A stretch of 55,527 bases of DNA from Alphaproteobacteria bacterium (GCA_030431615.1 JAUIID010000006.1:1-55527); one strand, 5' to 3'; positions 27,226-36,024 are shown, numbered from the stretch's first letter. Translations and numbers: made by a program. The notes: generated from the sequence alone by a model not told the origin.

Positions 27226-27951
27226 ATGGTCGAGCTGGCAGGACAGGTGGCGATCGTCACAGGCGCCACATCGGGAATCGGCGCCGCGCTCGCCCGGGCG
27301 CTCTACGCGCGCGGCGTCAAGCTGATCCTGACCGGCCGCCGCGCCGATCGCCTCGAGACGCTCGTGGCCGAACTCTCCACCGCCCGCGCGGTCGCCGGCG
27401 ACATCACCGACCCGGCCCTCCCGGGACAGCTGGTCGAGGCGGCGCTCGAGACCCATGGCCGGCTCGACATCGCCTGCAACAATGCTGGCCTCCTCGCCTT
27501 CGGCACGATCGAGGAGATCGACCTCGAGCGCATGGCCACCATGGTCCGGGTCAATGTCGAGGCCGCCTACCGCATGGCCTATACCGTGCTCAGGCACTTC
27601 AAGGCGCAGAACCGGGGGCATCTCGTCAATACCTCGAGCGTCGCCGGGACCAAGGTCCGCCCGACCATCGGCGCCTATGCGGGCACCAAGCACGCCATCG
27701 AGGCTTTGGCACACGGGCTCAGGATCGAGCTCGCCGAGACCGACGTCCGGATCTCCAACGTCCAGCCCGGCCTCGTCGCCACCGACATCTTCGCCCACAT
27801 GCCGGCGGACGAGCATCCCGGCCGGCAGCAGGGCATCGACCAGCCGCTCCGGCCCGAGGACGTCGCCCGCGCCGTCGTCTTCATGCTCGAGCAGCCGGCC
27901 CATGTGAGCATCCCGGCCCTGATGCTGAAGCCGACCCACCAGCCCATGTGA
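27226..27951 (+). CDS. Short-chain dehydrogenase/reductase (SDR)
   Basis: A 241-residue classical SDR. VTGATSGIGAALARAL is the NAD(P)-binding Gly motif, followed by TGRRADRLE, whose Arg pair favours NADP. NNAG and the catalytic Ser (NTSSVAG), Tyr and Lys (YAGTKHA) are all present. The C-terminal segment VARAVVFMLEQPAHVSIPALMLKPT matches the YdfG/clavulanate-dehydrogenase-like subgroup. Substrate unknown. GAGGGGGAG lies just upstream. Its stop codon lies about five bases from the left end of the IS630 element. Confidence 0.93.
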   Translation: MVELAGQVAIVTGATSGIGAALARALYARGVKLILTGRRADRLETLVAELSTARAVAGDITDPALPGQLVEAALETHGRLDIACNNAGLLAFGTIEEIDLERMATMVRVNVEAAYRMAYTVLRHFKAQNRGHLVNTSSVAGTKVRPTIGAYAGTKHAIEALAHGLRIELAETDVRISNVQPGLVATDIFAHMPADEHPGRQQGIDQPLRPEDVARAVVFMLEQPAHVSIPALMLKPTHQPM

Positions 27952-27973
27952 GCGGCTAGAGTATCCGTGTTGG

Positions 27974-28594
27974 TCAAGCGGGTTCGGGCGTCCATTTTCG
28001 GTTGCGGCGGAGCAGGGCATCGACGGTTCGGGCCGAGGCTTTCCGCAAGAGGTGCTTGAGCTTGGCGAAGACCTGCTCGCCTCCGCCGCCTCCTGGCGGC
28101 GTCCATTTCATGGATCGGATCAAAGGCCTCCTGGCCTTTGATGGGTTGAGGTCAGGGCTGTAGGGCGGCAGATAGACGAGTTGGGCTCCCCGAGCCTCGA
28201 TGGCTGTCCTGACGCCGGCGACCTTGTGGCTGCTGAGATTGTCGAGGATGACGATGTCGCCGGGCTCCAGCGTCGGCACGAGGGCCTGCTCGGTCCAGGC
28301 CTTGAAGGCGGCGCCGTTGATCGGGCCGTCGAACACGCAGGGTGCGGTGATCCGGTCGTGGCGCAGCGCGGCGACGAAGGTGGTCGTCTTCCAGTGGCCG
28401 TGTGGGGCGATGCCATCGACCCGCTGACCTTTCGGGCCACGGCCGTAGCGTGGCGCCATGTTGGTGGACGCCCAGGTCTCGTCGACGAAGACGAGCTTGC
28501 CAGGGCTCAGCCCGCGCTGCCATTCGAGCCAGGCCCGGCGGGCCGCGGCGATGTCCGCGCGCGCTTGCTCGGCGGCTCTTGCCATCTTTTTTTT
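27974..28594 (-). pseudogene. IS630 transposase catalytic part (orfB), interrupted and truncated
   Basis: It is read in the -1 frame from the A8 run shared with orfA (KKMARAAEQARADIAAARRAW). The first catalytic Asp is in LVFVDETWAST and the second in IVILDNLSSHK. The third block should read SPDLNP-I-EQVFAKLKHLLRKA. Instead about 20 extra residues (SKARRPLIRSMKWTPPGGGG) separate LNP from EQVFAKLK, encoded by the hairpin insert at 28084-28142. The frame is kept. After ARTVDALL the normal C-terminal 25-30 residues are replaced by RRNRKWTPEPA and a stop. Activity is unlikely. Confidence 0.85.
28084..28142. repeat. Three-hairpin palindromic element inserted in IS630 orfB
   Basis: Three consecutive perfect inverted repeats: CGCCGCC-TCCT-GGCGGCG (28084-28101), TCCAT-TTC-ATGGA (28102-28114) and ATCAAAGGCC-TCCT-GGCCTTTGAT (28119-28142). 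The outer two share the same TCCT loop. The block adds about 60 bases relative to the expected transposase coding sequence and preserves the frame. Its size and structure resemble small palindromic repeats such as REP or the in-frame RPE elements of Rickettsia; no relationship by sequence is claimed. GGCGTCCATTT from this block recurs at the eroded left end of the IS (about 27988). Confidence 0.8.
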
Positions 28595-28929
28595 CGCGTC
28601 AGGCCCAGCTTGCCGAGAAACCTGGCAAGGGCCGCCGGGCTCGTCCGCGTGCCACGCTCCAGAAGGAGCGCCTGCAACTCGGCCAGGGTGATCTCGGAGC
28701 GTTCGGCCACCCAGCGCCGCAGGTCCGCCTCGTGCGCCGCCAGCGGCGAGACCTTGTAGCCGCCGAACTGCGCCGGCGACACGCCACCGGTCGCACGAAC
28801 ACGCTGCATCAGCTTGATGACGAAGCTGACGCTGACCTTGAACAGCCCGGCTGTCTGTCGGCACGACGTGCCGGACTCCACCGTCTCGACGATCTTCCGG
28901 CGCAGGTCGTTCGAAAAAGGACGCGGCAT
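28507..28929 (-). CDS. IS630 transposase N-terminal part (orfA)
   Basis: 140 residues. The N-terminal helix-turn-helix region (DLRRKIVETVESGTSCRQTA, then FKVSVSFVIKLMQR) binds the transposon ends, and a second winged-helix segment follows (ITLAELQALLLERG). At LTRKK the message passes through eight A residues (28587-28594 on the minus strand), a slippery run that would allow a -1 shift into orfB, as known for this family. Read without shifting it ends in an unrelated basic tail (RWQEPPSKRARTS). The orfA half appears intact. Confidence 0.85.
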   Translation of the reverse strand: MPRPFSNDLRRKIVETVESGTSCRQTAGLFKVSVSFVIKLMQRVRATGGVSPAQFGGYKVSPLAAHEADLRRWVAERSEITLAELQALLLERGTRTSPAALARFLGKLGLTRKKRWQEPPSKRARTSPRPAGPGSNGSAG

Positions 28930-29022
28930 CCATGGCTGGCCTCCTCGTCCAGCCCAAAGCTTGAATCACATCTACCAGGGGATGGGAATCCCTGAAATGA
29001 TTCCAACTTTTAGAAATTTGCT

Positions 29023-30063
29023 CTAGTCTCCGCCCTTCTCGGATGGTCGCAGCTGGCGGACGACAAGGGCGGAGACGAAGGGTTCGCTGATGGAGCACAG
29101 CAGGCCGATCATGATGCCGATCGCCGGATTCTCTAGGACGTCGTTGAGATTGAGGTTGCCGACCCCCAGCACGACGATGTTGAAGCCGACAATGGCGAGT
29201 ACCGTAAGTCCGAGGCAGGAGATGAAAAGCAGGTAGAGGCTCGGCGCCATCCGGTAGCGGAAGATGCTGTCGAAATTGTCATAAGAGATCAGCCGGTTTC
29301 GCAGAAAACCGATGAGCAGCAGTCCGAGCGCAATGCCGACGAAGGCGAGGAGTGCTGCGCCCGCGAGGTTCGAGGCGATCCGGAAGGTTTTGACCACCTC
29401 GGCGCCGGGAGCGTTGTCGAACGTCGTCCAGCCGGCGAGTTCGAGTGCCAACCGGATCGGGGCATCGGCACAGACCGAAGGCGCGCCGGCGGTGCCACTG
29501 CAGGTCGCGAGCGCCGTGGCCACGTTCGTGAAGACGAGCCCGTGCATCGGCAGCCAGATGGCGAGGAGGAACAAGGCGATAGCGATCGCGATCAGGTTCA
29601 CGACGATCGTCTGCGACAGGAAACGGCCGCGGATGATGTCGGCCGCTGCCGCCACGCTGATCTTGAAGTTCTCGAAGTCGATCAGCGCCGTCTTCGGATG
29701 CGGGTGCTGGCCCACGAGGCCGTTGTTGGCGATCGCTTTCAGCCCCTCGAAGAGCCGCCGCCGCTCCGCCGGGAAATCACGGAACGCGATCTGCACGCGG
29801 ATCGAGGCGAGATTGATGGTGGCGAGAAGCTGCGCGGCTTCCGCCGACAGGTCGCCCTCGTTGGCGCGGCGCAGGGCCACGTCGATCGGCGCATTGTCGC
29901 TGCCATAGACAAGTCCGACGTCGCTGAACCAGGGCAAGCCCTGTCCTGCCGCCGGAATCTCTGACGCGGGCTGCGTGGCCGCAGTGTCGTCTGCCGCCGC
30001 GTCGCCATTGGCGTCGCCCGGCCCGTGCTGATCGAGGCTAGTCGTCGAAACTTGCTCCGGCAT
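29023..30063 (-). CDS. Hypothetical four-helix membrane protein
   Basis: 346 residues, family not recognised. The first 150 residues are soluble: an acidic, Ala-rich start, then a helical region (ANEGDLSAEAAQLLATINLA). Four hydrophobic helices follow: VVNLIAIAIALFLLAIWL, AGAALLAFVGIALGLLLIG, LLFISCLGLTVLAIVGFNIV and IGIMIGLLCSISEPFVSALV. The loop between helices 1 and 2 has two Cys (TCSGTAG, VCAD) and probably faces the periplasm. The last sense codon GAC is followed by TAG, which overlaps the IS630 target TA; joining the flanks shows that the stop existed before insertion. Its distribution and function are unknown. It follows a small gene by 15 bases and shares its promoter. Confidence 0.75.
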   Translation of the reverse strand: MPEQVSTTSLDQHGPGDANGDAAADDTAATQPASEIPAAGQGLPWFSDVGLVYGSDNAPIDVALRRANEGDLSAEAAQLLATINLASIRVQIAFRDFPAERRRLFEGLKAIANNGLVGQHPHPKTALIDFENFKISVAAAADIIRGRFLSQTIVVNLIAIAIALFLLAIWLPMHGLVFTNVATALATCSGTAGAPSVCADAPIRLALELAGWTTFDNAPGAEVVKTFRIASNLAGAALLAFVGIALGLLLIGFLRNRLISYDNFDSIFRYRMAPSLYLLFISCLGLTVLAIVGFNIVVLGVGNLNLNDVLENPAIGIMIGLLCSISEPFVSALVVRQLRPSEKGGD

Positions 30064-30078
30064 TGAGGTGATGCGGGA

Positions 30079-30246
30079 TCAGGTCCGTTCCTCCCGCCGC
30101 TCCGGCTGCTCCTCGAACGGTCGCCGATCAGGCTCGGGTTGCGGCTCCGGCCCCTTTGGCGGCCAGGGCGCGTGATCCGGCACCACGATCTGGATCCGCT
30201 CGTCGCGCTTTCTCTTGACCTTGTCCCGATCCGTGCTCGATGGCAT
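30079..30246 (-). CDS. Small charged hypothetical protein
   Basis: A 55-residue frame, very rich in Arg, Lys, Glu and Pro (KVKRKRDERIQIVVPDHAP, then a Pro/Glu/Arg tail), with no membrane segment and no known motif. It ends 15 bases before the membrane-protein start. GGTGGGG precedes the ATG. A longer frame starting at 30321 is unlikely because it would begin upstream of the predicted promoter. Coding status rests on position, the promoter and the ribosome site rather than on homology. It could be a soluble partner of the membrane protein. Confidence 0.5.
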   Translation of the reverse strand: MPSSTDRDKVKRKRDERIQIVVPDHAPWPPKGPEPQPEPDRRPFEEQPERREERT

Positions 30247-30280
30247 CAGCAGCCCACCCCCCACCTTACCGACTCTATCT

Positions 30281-30309
30281 ATTCTACCACAAGACGTGGT
30301 GATTCCCAA
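30281..30309 (-). promoter_or_regulatory. Sigma-70-like promoter for the small-ORF / membrane-protein operon
   Basis: On the minus strand TTGGGA (30309-30304), a 17-base spacer and TAGAAT (30286-30281) form a good promoter. The spacer contains the inverted repeat ACCAC-AAGAC-GTGGT (30286-30300), a plausible operator. The start codon of the small gene is about 35 bases downstream. Confidence 0.5.
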
Positions 30310-30398
30310 GAATCCCGCCATTCCGATTTGCCAGGGACTGCATGGCCGGCTTCGACCGAGGCTTCCCCCGCCCCCGGGTTCCGGCTAAATCCGTGACC

Positions 30399-30416
30399 TT
30401 CGGGATCGGTCCCGAA
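30399..30416. promoter_or_regulatory. Palindrome upstream of the ribose-type importer
   Basis: TTCGGGA-TCGG-TCCCGAA is a perfect 7-bp inverted repeat ending 30 bases before the binding-protein start. Its place between any promoter and the ribosome site suits an operator. LacI-type and GntR-type regulators use sites of this size, and a GntR gene lies in the same block. A leader hairpin is the alternative. Confidence 0.45.
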
Positions 30417-30445
30417 AAGAAACGACATCCGGGAGGCAAGGAACC

Positions 30446-31465
30446 ATGGAACGCATGCTGCAGGGCGTCTCGCTGGCGGTGCTCGCTCTCGCCCTGGCGG
30501 GCGGCACGGCCGTCGCCGACACCTCGGACAAGCGCATCGCGCTCTCCAACAACTACGCCGGCAATTCCTGGCGGCAGGCCATGCTCCGGAGCTGGGACAA
30601 GGTGACGAGCCAGGCAGTGGCCGACGGCGTGGTCGCCGCCGCCGATGCCTTCACCACGGCCGAGAACCAGGTCACCGAGCAGGCGGCCATGATTCAGAAC
30701 CTGGTGCTCCAGGGCTACGACGCCATCGTGCTCAACGCCGCCTCGCCGGATGCGCTGAACGGTGCCGTGCGCGAGGCCTGCGACGCCGGCATCACCGTCG
30801 TCTCGTTCGACGGCATCGTCACCGAGCCCTGCGCCTGGCGGATCGCCGTCGACTTCCACCAGATGGGCAAGGACGAGGTCCTCTACCTCGCCGAGAAGAT
30901 GCCGGACGGCGGCAAGCTCCTCGAGATCCGCGGCCTCGCCGGGGTCTTCGTCGACGACGAGATCTCCAACGGCATCCACGAGGGCGTCGCCGAAAACCCG
31001 CAGTTCGAGATCGTCTCCTCCGTCCATGGCGACTGGGACCAGGCGGTGGCGCAGCGCGCGGTCGCCGGCATCCTGCCGAGCCTGCCCGAGATCGATGCCA
31101 TCGTGACCCAGGGCGGCGACGGCTATGGCGCCGCCCAGGCCTTCGACGCCGCCGGCCGCGACATCCCGCTCATCATCATGGGCAACCGGCACGACGAGCT
31201 GACCTGGTGGAAGGAGCAGAAGGATGCCAGCGGCTACGAGACCATGTCGGTCTCCATTGCCCCCGGTGTCGCCACCCTCGCCTTCTGGGTCGCCCAGCAG
31301 ATCCTCGACGGTGCCGAGGTGCCGCAGGACCTGGTCGTGCCGTTCCTGCGGATCGACCAGGACAATCTCGAGGAGAACCTGGCGAACACCGAGCCCGGCG
31401 GCGTCGCCAATGTCGAGTACACGCTCGAGGACGCGCAGGCGGTGATCGCCGCTGGCGGTCAGTGA
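30446..31465 (+). CDS. Ribose-type ABC transporter substrate-binding protein
   Basis: 339 residues with a signal peptide ([17 protein letters not shown], cleavage before DTSDK). The mature part is a Peripla_BP_4 protein: [20 protein letters not shown], then the hinge [20 protein letters not shown] and [17 protein letters not shown], typical of ribose-type binding proteins. [17 protein letters not shown] in the second lobe closes the site. GGAGG lies upstream of the ATG. It heads a block of thirteen co-directional genes. The ligand is unknown; the downstream M24 peptidase and racemase-family enzyme argue for an amide-containing or acidic compound rather than a plain sugar. Confidence 0.9.
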   Translation: MERMLQGVSLAVLALALAGGTAVADTSDKRIALSNNYAGNSWRQAMLRSWDKVTSQAVADGVVAAADAFTTAENQVTEQAAMIQNLVLQGYDAIVLNAASPDALNGAVREACDAGITVVSFDGIVTEPCAWRIAVDFHQMGKDEVLYLAEKMPDGGKLLEIRGLAGVFVDDEISNGIHEGVAENPQFEIVSSVHGDWDQAVAQRAVAGILPSLPEIDAIVTQGGDGYGAAQAFDAAGRDIPLIIMGNRHDELTWWKEQKDASGYETMSVSIAPGVATLAFWVAQQILDGAEVPQDLVVPFLRIDQDNLEENLANTEPGGVANVEYTLEDAQAVIAAGGQ

Positions 31466-31490
31466 CGCAGCCAGGGGGGCGCCAGCGCCC

Positions 31491-32936
31491 GTGACGTCGC
31501 CGATCGTCGAGCTGGACGGCGTCGCCCGGAGCTTCGGCGCCGTCCAGGCCCTGGCCGGCGTCGATCTCGCGGTCGATGCCGGCACCTGCCTCGGGCTCGT
31601 CGGCCACAACGGCGCCGGCAAGTCGACGCTGATGCAGGTCCTGGCCGGCACGCTCGCCCCCGACCGGGGGCGGATCGGCGTGGCCGGAGAGGACCTGACC
31701 CGGGGCTACGACGTCGTGACGGCGCAGCGCCACGGCATACGCTGCGTCTTCCAGGAGCTGTCGCTCTGCCCGAATCTCACCGTCGCCGAGAACGCAAGGG
31801 TTCTCCACCCGTCGATCCGGGGCAGGGCCTGGCGCCGGCGCGCCGGCGAGCTGGTCGGGGCGGTGCTCGACCAGATCTTCCCCAGGCACGGCATTGCCGC
31901 TGACGCCGTGGTCGGCGACCTCTCCATCGCACGCCGGCAGATGGTCGAGATCGCCCGCGCCTTCTCGGTCACCGACGTGCCGGTCCGGCTCGTCATTCTC
32001 GACGAGCCGACCTCCTCGCTCGACGCCCTCGTGGCGGAGCAGCTCCTCGCCTTCGTCCGCCGCTTCGTCGCGGAAGGCGGCAGCACCATCCTGATCTCGC
32101 ATCTGCTCGGCGAGATCCTCGAAACCGCCGACCGGGTCGTCGTGATGCGCGACGGCCTGGTGGTCGAATCCCGGCCGGCCGGCGACTTCAGCCGGGAATC
32201 CCTGGTCGCCGCCATGGGCAGCGTCGCCGAGGCGGCCTCGGACCGTGCCGCCGGCTTCGTCTCGAGGCGCCAGGGCGAGCCCGCCTGCCGCGCCCGCCCG
32301 GTCGGCCAGGGCGCCGGCGAGGGTCCCGAGCTCCTGGCCCATCCGGGCGAGGTGGTCGGCCTCGCCGGGCTCGCCGGGCACGGCCAGACCGACATGCTGG
32401 TCGCCCTCTTCGAGGAGCTCGGCCCCAGGCGCTCCGCATTGGTCGCCGGCGACCGGCAGACGGACGGCATCTTCCCCCTCTGGTCGATCGCCGCCAACAT
32501 TTCGGTGGGCTCGCTCCGCGACATGGTCCGCGGCCTCCTGATCGAGCGCGGTGCGGAGACGGAGCTCGCCGACGAGTGGCGGCGGCGGATCGGCATCCGC
32601 ACCCCCGACATGAAGGACAACATCCTCTCGCTCTCCGGCGGCAACCAGCAGAAGGCGCTCTTCGCCCGCGCCCTCGGCTCTACCGCCAGGATCGTGCTCA
32701 TGGACGACCCGATGCGCGGCGTCGATGTCGGCACCAAGCAGGAGGTCTACGCCATCATCCGCGCCGAGGCGGCGAAGGGGCGGACCTTCGTCTGGTACAC
32801 GACCGAAATGGACGAGCTCGCCCATTGCGACCACGTCTACGTCTTCCGCGACGGCCGGATCACGGCTGAGCTCGCCGCCGACGCGCTGACCGAGGAGAAG
32901 GTGCTGCACGCCTCGTTCGCGGACGAGGCGGCGTGA
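31491..32936 (+). CDS. Ribose-type ABC transporter ATP-binding protein, two-domain, GTG start
   Basis: 481 residues with two fused nucleotide-binding domains, as in RbsA. The first has Walker [10 protein letters not shown], signature-like [15 protein letters not shown] and Walker [13 protein letters not shown]. The second has the usual degenerate Walker A ([11 protein letters not shown]), an intact signature [15 protein letters not shown] and Walker [13 protein letters not shown]. It is somewhat shorter than the common 495-510 residues because the linker between domains is reduced ([15 protein letters not shown] follows quickly). The GTG start is supported by AGGGGGG 12 bases upstream and by the absence of another suitable start. 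The stop overlaps the next start as GTGA. Confidence 0.9.
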   Translation: MTSPIVELDGVARSFGAVQALAGVDLAVDAGTCLGLVGHNGAGKSTLMQVLAGTLAPDRGRIGVAGEDLTRGYDVVTAQRHGIRCVFQELSLCPNLTVAENARVLHPSIRGRAWRRRAGELVGAVLDQIFPRHGIAADAVVGDLSIARRQMVEIARAFSVTDVPVRLVILDEPTSSLDALVAEQLLAFVRRFVAEGGSTILISHLLGEILETADRVVVMRDGLVVESRPAGDFSRESLVAAMGSVAEAASDRAAGFVSRRQGEPACRARPVGQGAGEGPELLAHPGEVVGLAGLAGHGQTDMLVALFEELGPRRSALVAGDRQTDGIFPLWSIAANISVGSLRDMVRGLLIERGAETELADEWRRRIGIRTPDMKDNILSLSGGNQQKALFARALGSTARIVLMDDPMRGVDVGTKQEVYAIIRAEAAKGRTFVWYTTEMDELAHCDHVYVFRDGRITAELAADALTEEKVLHASFADEAA

Positions 32937-33874
32937 CGAGAGTTCTCCTCGCCCCCCGCACGCTCCGCGCCATCCTGCCGGCCGTTTCGCTCGCCTTGCT
33001 GCTCGCCGCCATCTTTTGGCTGCAGCCGCGCACCATGAGCTACACCGGCCTCAACCTCATGCTCAACCTGGCGATCCCGATAGCGCTCGCCACCATCGCC
33101 CAGATGTTCGTGCTCTGCGTCAACGAGCTCGACCTCTCGATCGGCGCCTATGTCGGCTATGTCGCCTGCGTCACCGCCACCTGGCTGGTCGACAACCCGC
33201 CGCTCGGCATCGCCGCCCTCCTGGCCGGCATCCTCGTCTATGCCGGGCTCGGTGCGCTGATCCACCTGCGCAACCTGCCCTCCATCGTCGTCACCCTCGG
33301 CATGAGCTTCGTCTGGCTCGGCGTCGCCGTCCTCATCCTGCCCCGGCCGGGCGGCACCTCGCCCGAGTGGATCCGCTGGCTGATGAAGCTGCACACGCCG
33401 GTGGTCCCCTTTCCCATCATCGCCGCCACCGTCATCGCCGTCGTCGTGCACGTCGCCCTCATGCGCACGGCCTACGGCTCGATCCTGCGCGGCGCCGGCG
33501 GCAATCCCCGCGCCATCGACCGGGCCGGCTGGTCGCTCCTCAAGATCAAGGTCGTGATGTTCGCTCTCGCCGGGCTCTTCGGCATGCTCGCCGGCATGGC
33601 GCTGATCGGCCTCACCACCTCGGGCGACGCCAATATCGCGGCCCGCTACACCCTCCTCTCCATCGCCGGTGCCATCCTCGGCGGCTGCGAGTTCGTCGGC
33701 GGCCGGGTCTCGCCCGCCGGTGCCGTCATCGGCGCCATCACGCTGACCCTCGCCGGCTCCTTCCTCTCCTTCCTCAGGATTTCGCCGGACTGGCAGATCG
33801 GCGCCACCGGGGCGATCCTGATCCTCGTCCTGGCGCTCAGGGCCCTGATCAACCGGGCGGAGGAGCGGCGGTGA
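32933..33874 (+). CDS. Ribose-type ABC transporter permease 1
   Basis: A 313-residue inner-membrane protein. The permease signature region reads [19 protein letters not shown] near residue 60, the family's glycine-acidic-L-S-[IV]-G motif with Asn in place of the usual Gly. The coupling loop [20 protein letters not shown] lies near residue 180. About nine hydrophobic segments can be counted. The GTG start overlaps the ATPase stop. A second, different permease follows directly, so the channel is probably a heterodimer, unlike RbsC-type importers that use one permease gene. Confidence 0.9.
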   Translation: MTRVLLAPRTLRAILPAVSLALLLAAIFWLQPRTMSYTGLNLMLNLAIPIALATIAQMFVLCVNELDLSIGAYVGYVACVTATWLVDNPPLGIAALLAGILVYAGLGALIHLRNLPSIVVTLGMSFVWLGVAVLILPRPGGTSPEWIRWLMKLHTPVVPFPIIAATVIAVVVHVALMRTAYGSILRGAGGNPRAIDRAGWSLLKIKVVMFALAGLFGMLAGMALIGLTTSGDANIAARYTLLSIAGAILGGCEFVGGRVSPAGAVIGAITLTLAGSFLSFLRISPDWQIGATGAILILVLALRALINRAEERR

Positions 33875-34842
33875 GCGCAGCCCGCAACCCCCTGGCCCGC
33901 CCCCTGGCGCGGCTCCTCGAGAAGCCCTGGCTCTGGGCCTTCGTCGGCGCCACGCTGGTCTGGCTCGCGACCATCCCCTTCACGCCCGGGCGCGGCGCCG
34001 GCGACGTGCTGACCGCCGCCTTCACCTTCGCCACCTTCTTCGTCATCGTCGGCATCGGGCAGATGTTCGTCATCACCCTCGGCCCCGGCAATGTCGATCT
34101 CTCGATCCCGGCGACCATCACGCTCGCCGGCTCCGTCGCGACCAAGCTGATGGACGGCCAGGACGCGCTGATAGCACTCGGCTTCGTCGCCGCCCTCGGC
34201 TGTGGCCTCGCCGTCGGCGCCGTCAACTACGCGCTGATCCGGGCGCTGCGCATCCCCCCCATCATCGCCACGCTCTCCTCCAGCTTCCTCATCCAGTCGA
34301 CCGCCATCGCCTATGGCCGCGGCCTGCGCATCAAGCCGCCGCCCATGCTCGCCGAGTTCACGACCGCCCGAATCTTCGGCATGCCCGTGCTCGCCATCTG
34401 CGTCATCCTGCTGGCCGCCGTCATGGCGGTCGTGCTGGAGCGCACGATCTACGGCCGCTCGGTCATCGCCATCGGCCAGAACCAGCGCGCAGCCCGGCTC
34501 GCCGGCATCGCCGTCGACCGCACCCGTCTCGCCACCTACGTGATGAGCGCCCTCTTCGCCTCGCTCTGCGGCTACCTGCTCGCCGCCTTCTCGGGCGGCG
34601 CCTCGCTCAACATGGGCGAGGAGTACCTGCTCGCCTCGATCGCCGTCGTGGTGATCGGCGGCACCTCGGTCGCCGGCGGCTTCGCCAACCTGCCGGGCCT
34701 GTGGGGTGCTGCCCTCTTCCTCTTCCTCATCGTCACCATGCTCAACACCTACGGCCTCGGCGCCGGCATCCGCTACGTGCTCACCGGCCTCATCATCATC
34801 GCCGTCATCACTGCCGCGGGCGGCCGCAAGCCGCTGCGCTGA
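33871..34842 (+). CDS. Ribose-type ABC transporter permease 2
   Basis: 323 residues. FVITLGPGNVDLSIPATITLAG is the variant signature and IYGRSVIAIGQNQRAARLAGI the coupling loop. LTGLIIIAVITAAGG closes the membrane part. It is only distantly similar to permease 1, so the pair is an old duplication. The GTG start overlaps the previous stop as GTGA. It ends 10 bases before the M24 peptidase start, which places the peptidase in the same message. Confidence 0.9.
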   Translation: MSAARNPLARPLARLLEKPWLWAFVGATLVWLATIPFTPGRGAGDVLTAAFTFATFFVIVGIGQMFVITLGPGNVDLSIPATITLAGSVATKLMDGQDALIALGFVAALGCGLAVGAVNYALIRALRIPPIIATLSSSFLIQSTAIAYGRGLRIKPPPMLAEFTTARIFGMPVLAICVILLAAVMAVVLERTIYGRSVIAIGQNQRAARLAGIAVDRTRLATYVMSALFASLCGYLLAAFSGGASLNMGEEYLLASIAVVVIGGTSVAGGFANLPGLWGAALFLFLIVTMLNTYGLGAGIRYVLTGLIIIAVITAAGGRKPLR

Positions 34843-34852
34843 GGAACTGGCC

Positions 34853-36016
34853 ATGCAGGCACCGCTCCCCGACTTCGACAATGCAGAGTTCGAGAGCCGG
34901 ACGACGGCCCTCCAGGCGGGCATGCAGAAGGCTGGCATCGACGCCCTCCTGCTGACCACCGAGCCGGATGTCCGCTATGTGAGCGGCTTCCTCACCCGGT
35001 TCTGGGAAAGCCCGACGCGGCCCTGGTTCCTCGTGGTCCCGTCCCTGGGCGAGCCCGTTGCCATCGTTCCGGCGATCGGCGCCGCCCTGATGGCGAGGAC
35101 CTGGATCAGGGATATCCGCACGTGGGATTCGCCCGATCTCGCCGATGACGGGGTGACCCTGCTGGCAGCCGCCCTGCGCGAGCTCGTGCCGGAGCGGGGG
35201 CGGATCGGCCTGCCGATGGGCCCGGAGACCCATCTGAGGATGCCGCTTGCCGACTTCGCGAAGCTGCGCGAGCTGGTCGAGCCCCGGGCCCTGGTCGATG
35301 CCACACCGGTCGTCCACCGGGTCCGCGAGGTGAAGTCGCCGGCCGAGATCGCGCGCATCCGGGCCGCCTGCATCATCGCCGGCAGCGCCTTCGACGCAGT
35401 CCCCTCCTTCGCCGGCACGGGAAAGCCGCTCGAAGCGGTCTTCCGCGCCTTCCAGGTCGCCTGCCTCGAGGCCGGCGCCGACTTTGTGCCCTATCTGGCC
35501 GGCGGCGCCGGCCCGGACGGCTATGCCGACGTCATCTCGCCCGCGACCACGGCGCCGCTCGCCACGGGCGACGTCCTGATGCTGGACACCGGCCTCGTGA
35601 AGGCCGGCTATTTCTGCGACTTCGACCGGAACTTCGCCATCGGCCACGCCAGCGACGCGGTCCGCCGTGCCCACGAGACGCTCTACGCCGCCACCGAGGC
35701 CGGCCTCGCTTTGGCCCGCCCCGGCATCAGCGCCGCAAAGCTGCATGCCGCCATGCAGAACGTCATCGTCCGCTCGGGCGGCAGCTGCGAAGGCGGCCGG
35801 CTCGGACACGGCCTCGGGACCCAGCTCACCGAATGGCCCTCCCTCATGCCCGGCGACCAGACGCGGCTCCGCACCGGCATGGTGCTGACCCTCGAACCCT
35901 GGCTGGAGCTGTCGCCCGGCCGGCTCATGGTGCACGAGGAGAACATCGTGCTGACCGAGAACGGCGCCGAGCTCCTCTCGCGCCGCGCCCCCGCCGAGCT
36001 GCCGGTGCTGGACTAG
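34853..36016 (+). CDS. M24-family metallopeptidase (Xaa-Pro/creatinase type)
   Basis: 387 residues in a pita-bread fold. The N-terminal creatinase domain (residues 1-160, with EPDVRYVSGFLTRFWE) is followed by a catalytic domain with all five metal ligands: Asp in DVLMLDTG, Asp in YFCDFDRNF, His in LGHGLGTQL, Glu in VLTLEPW and Glu in VHEENIVLT. Members hydrolyse Xaa-Pro peptides, creatine, ectoine or other amides. No signal peptide is seen, so it acts in the cytoplasm on the imported compound. Together with the racemase-family gene downstream it recalls the EutD/EutA pair of ectoine breakdown, but the N-terminal domain does not look like ectoine hydrolase, so the substrate stays open. Confidence 0.88.
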   Translation: MQAPLPDFDNAEFESRTTALQAGMQKAGIDALLLTTEPDVRYVSGFLTRFWESPTRPWFLVVPSLGEPVAIVPAIGAALMARTWIRDIRTWDSPDLADDGVTLLAAALRELVPERGRIGLPMGPETHLRMPLADFAKLRELVEPRALVDATPVVHRVREVKSPAEIARIRAACIIAGSAFDAVPSFAGTGKPLEAVFRAFQVACLEAGADFVPYLAGGAGPDGYADVISPATTAPLATGDVLMLDTGLVKAGYFCDFDRNFAIGHASDAVRRAHETLYAATEAGLALARPGISAAKLHAAMQNVIVRSGGSCEGGRLGHGLGTQLTEWPSLMPGDQTRLRTGMVLTLEPWLELSPGRLMVHEENIVLTENGAELLSRRAPAELPVLD

Positions 36017-36024
36017 GGAAACTC

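Larger units (their letters stand above)
27959..29023 (-). mobile_element. IS630-family insertion sequence, left end eroded
   Basis: The element encodes an orfA/orfB DDE transposase of the IS630/Tc1-mariner group and is flanked by TA on both sides (27957-27958 and 29024-29025), each within a C-TA-G context. The right terminus reads GAGCAAATTTCTAAAAG inward. The left starts GAG but then diverges, so only a stub of the terminal repeat is left there. Joining the flanks recreates ...GCGG-CTAG-TCTCC..., placing the insertion between the convergent stop codons of the SDR and membrane-protein genes. A cluster of hairpins inside orfB and a shortened orfB end suggest it is no longer autonomous. Confidence 0.85.

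Noticed and set aside
34706-34852. N-terminal extension of the M24 peptidase into the preceding permease gene
   Set aside because: The extension is a Ser/Pro-rich frame overlapping the permease end; the ATG at 34853 starts the normal creatinase-domain N-terminus.
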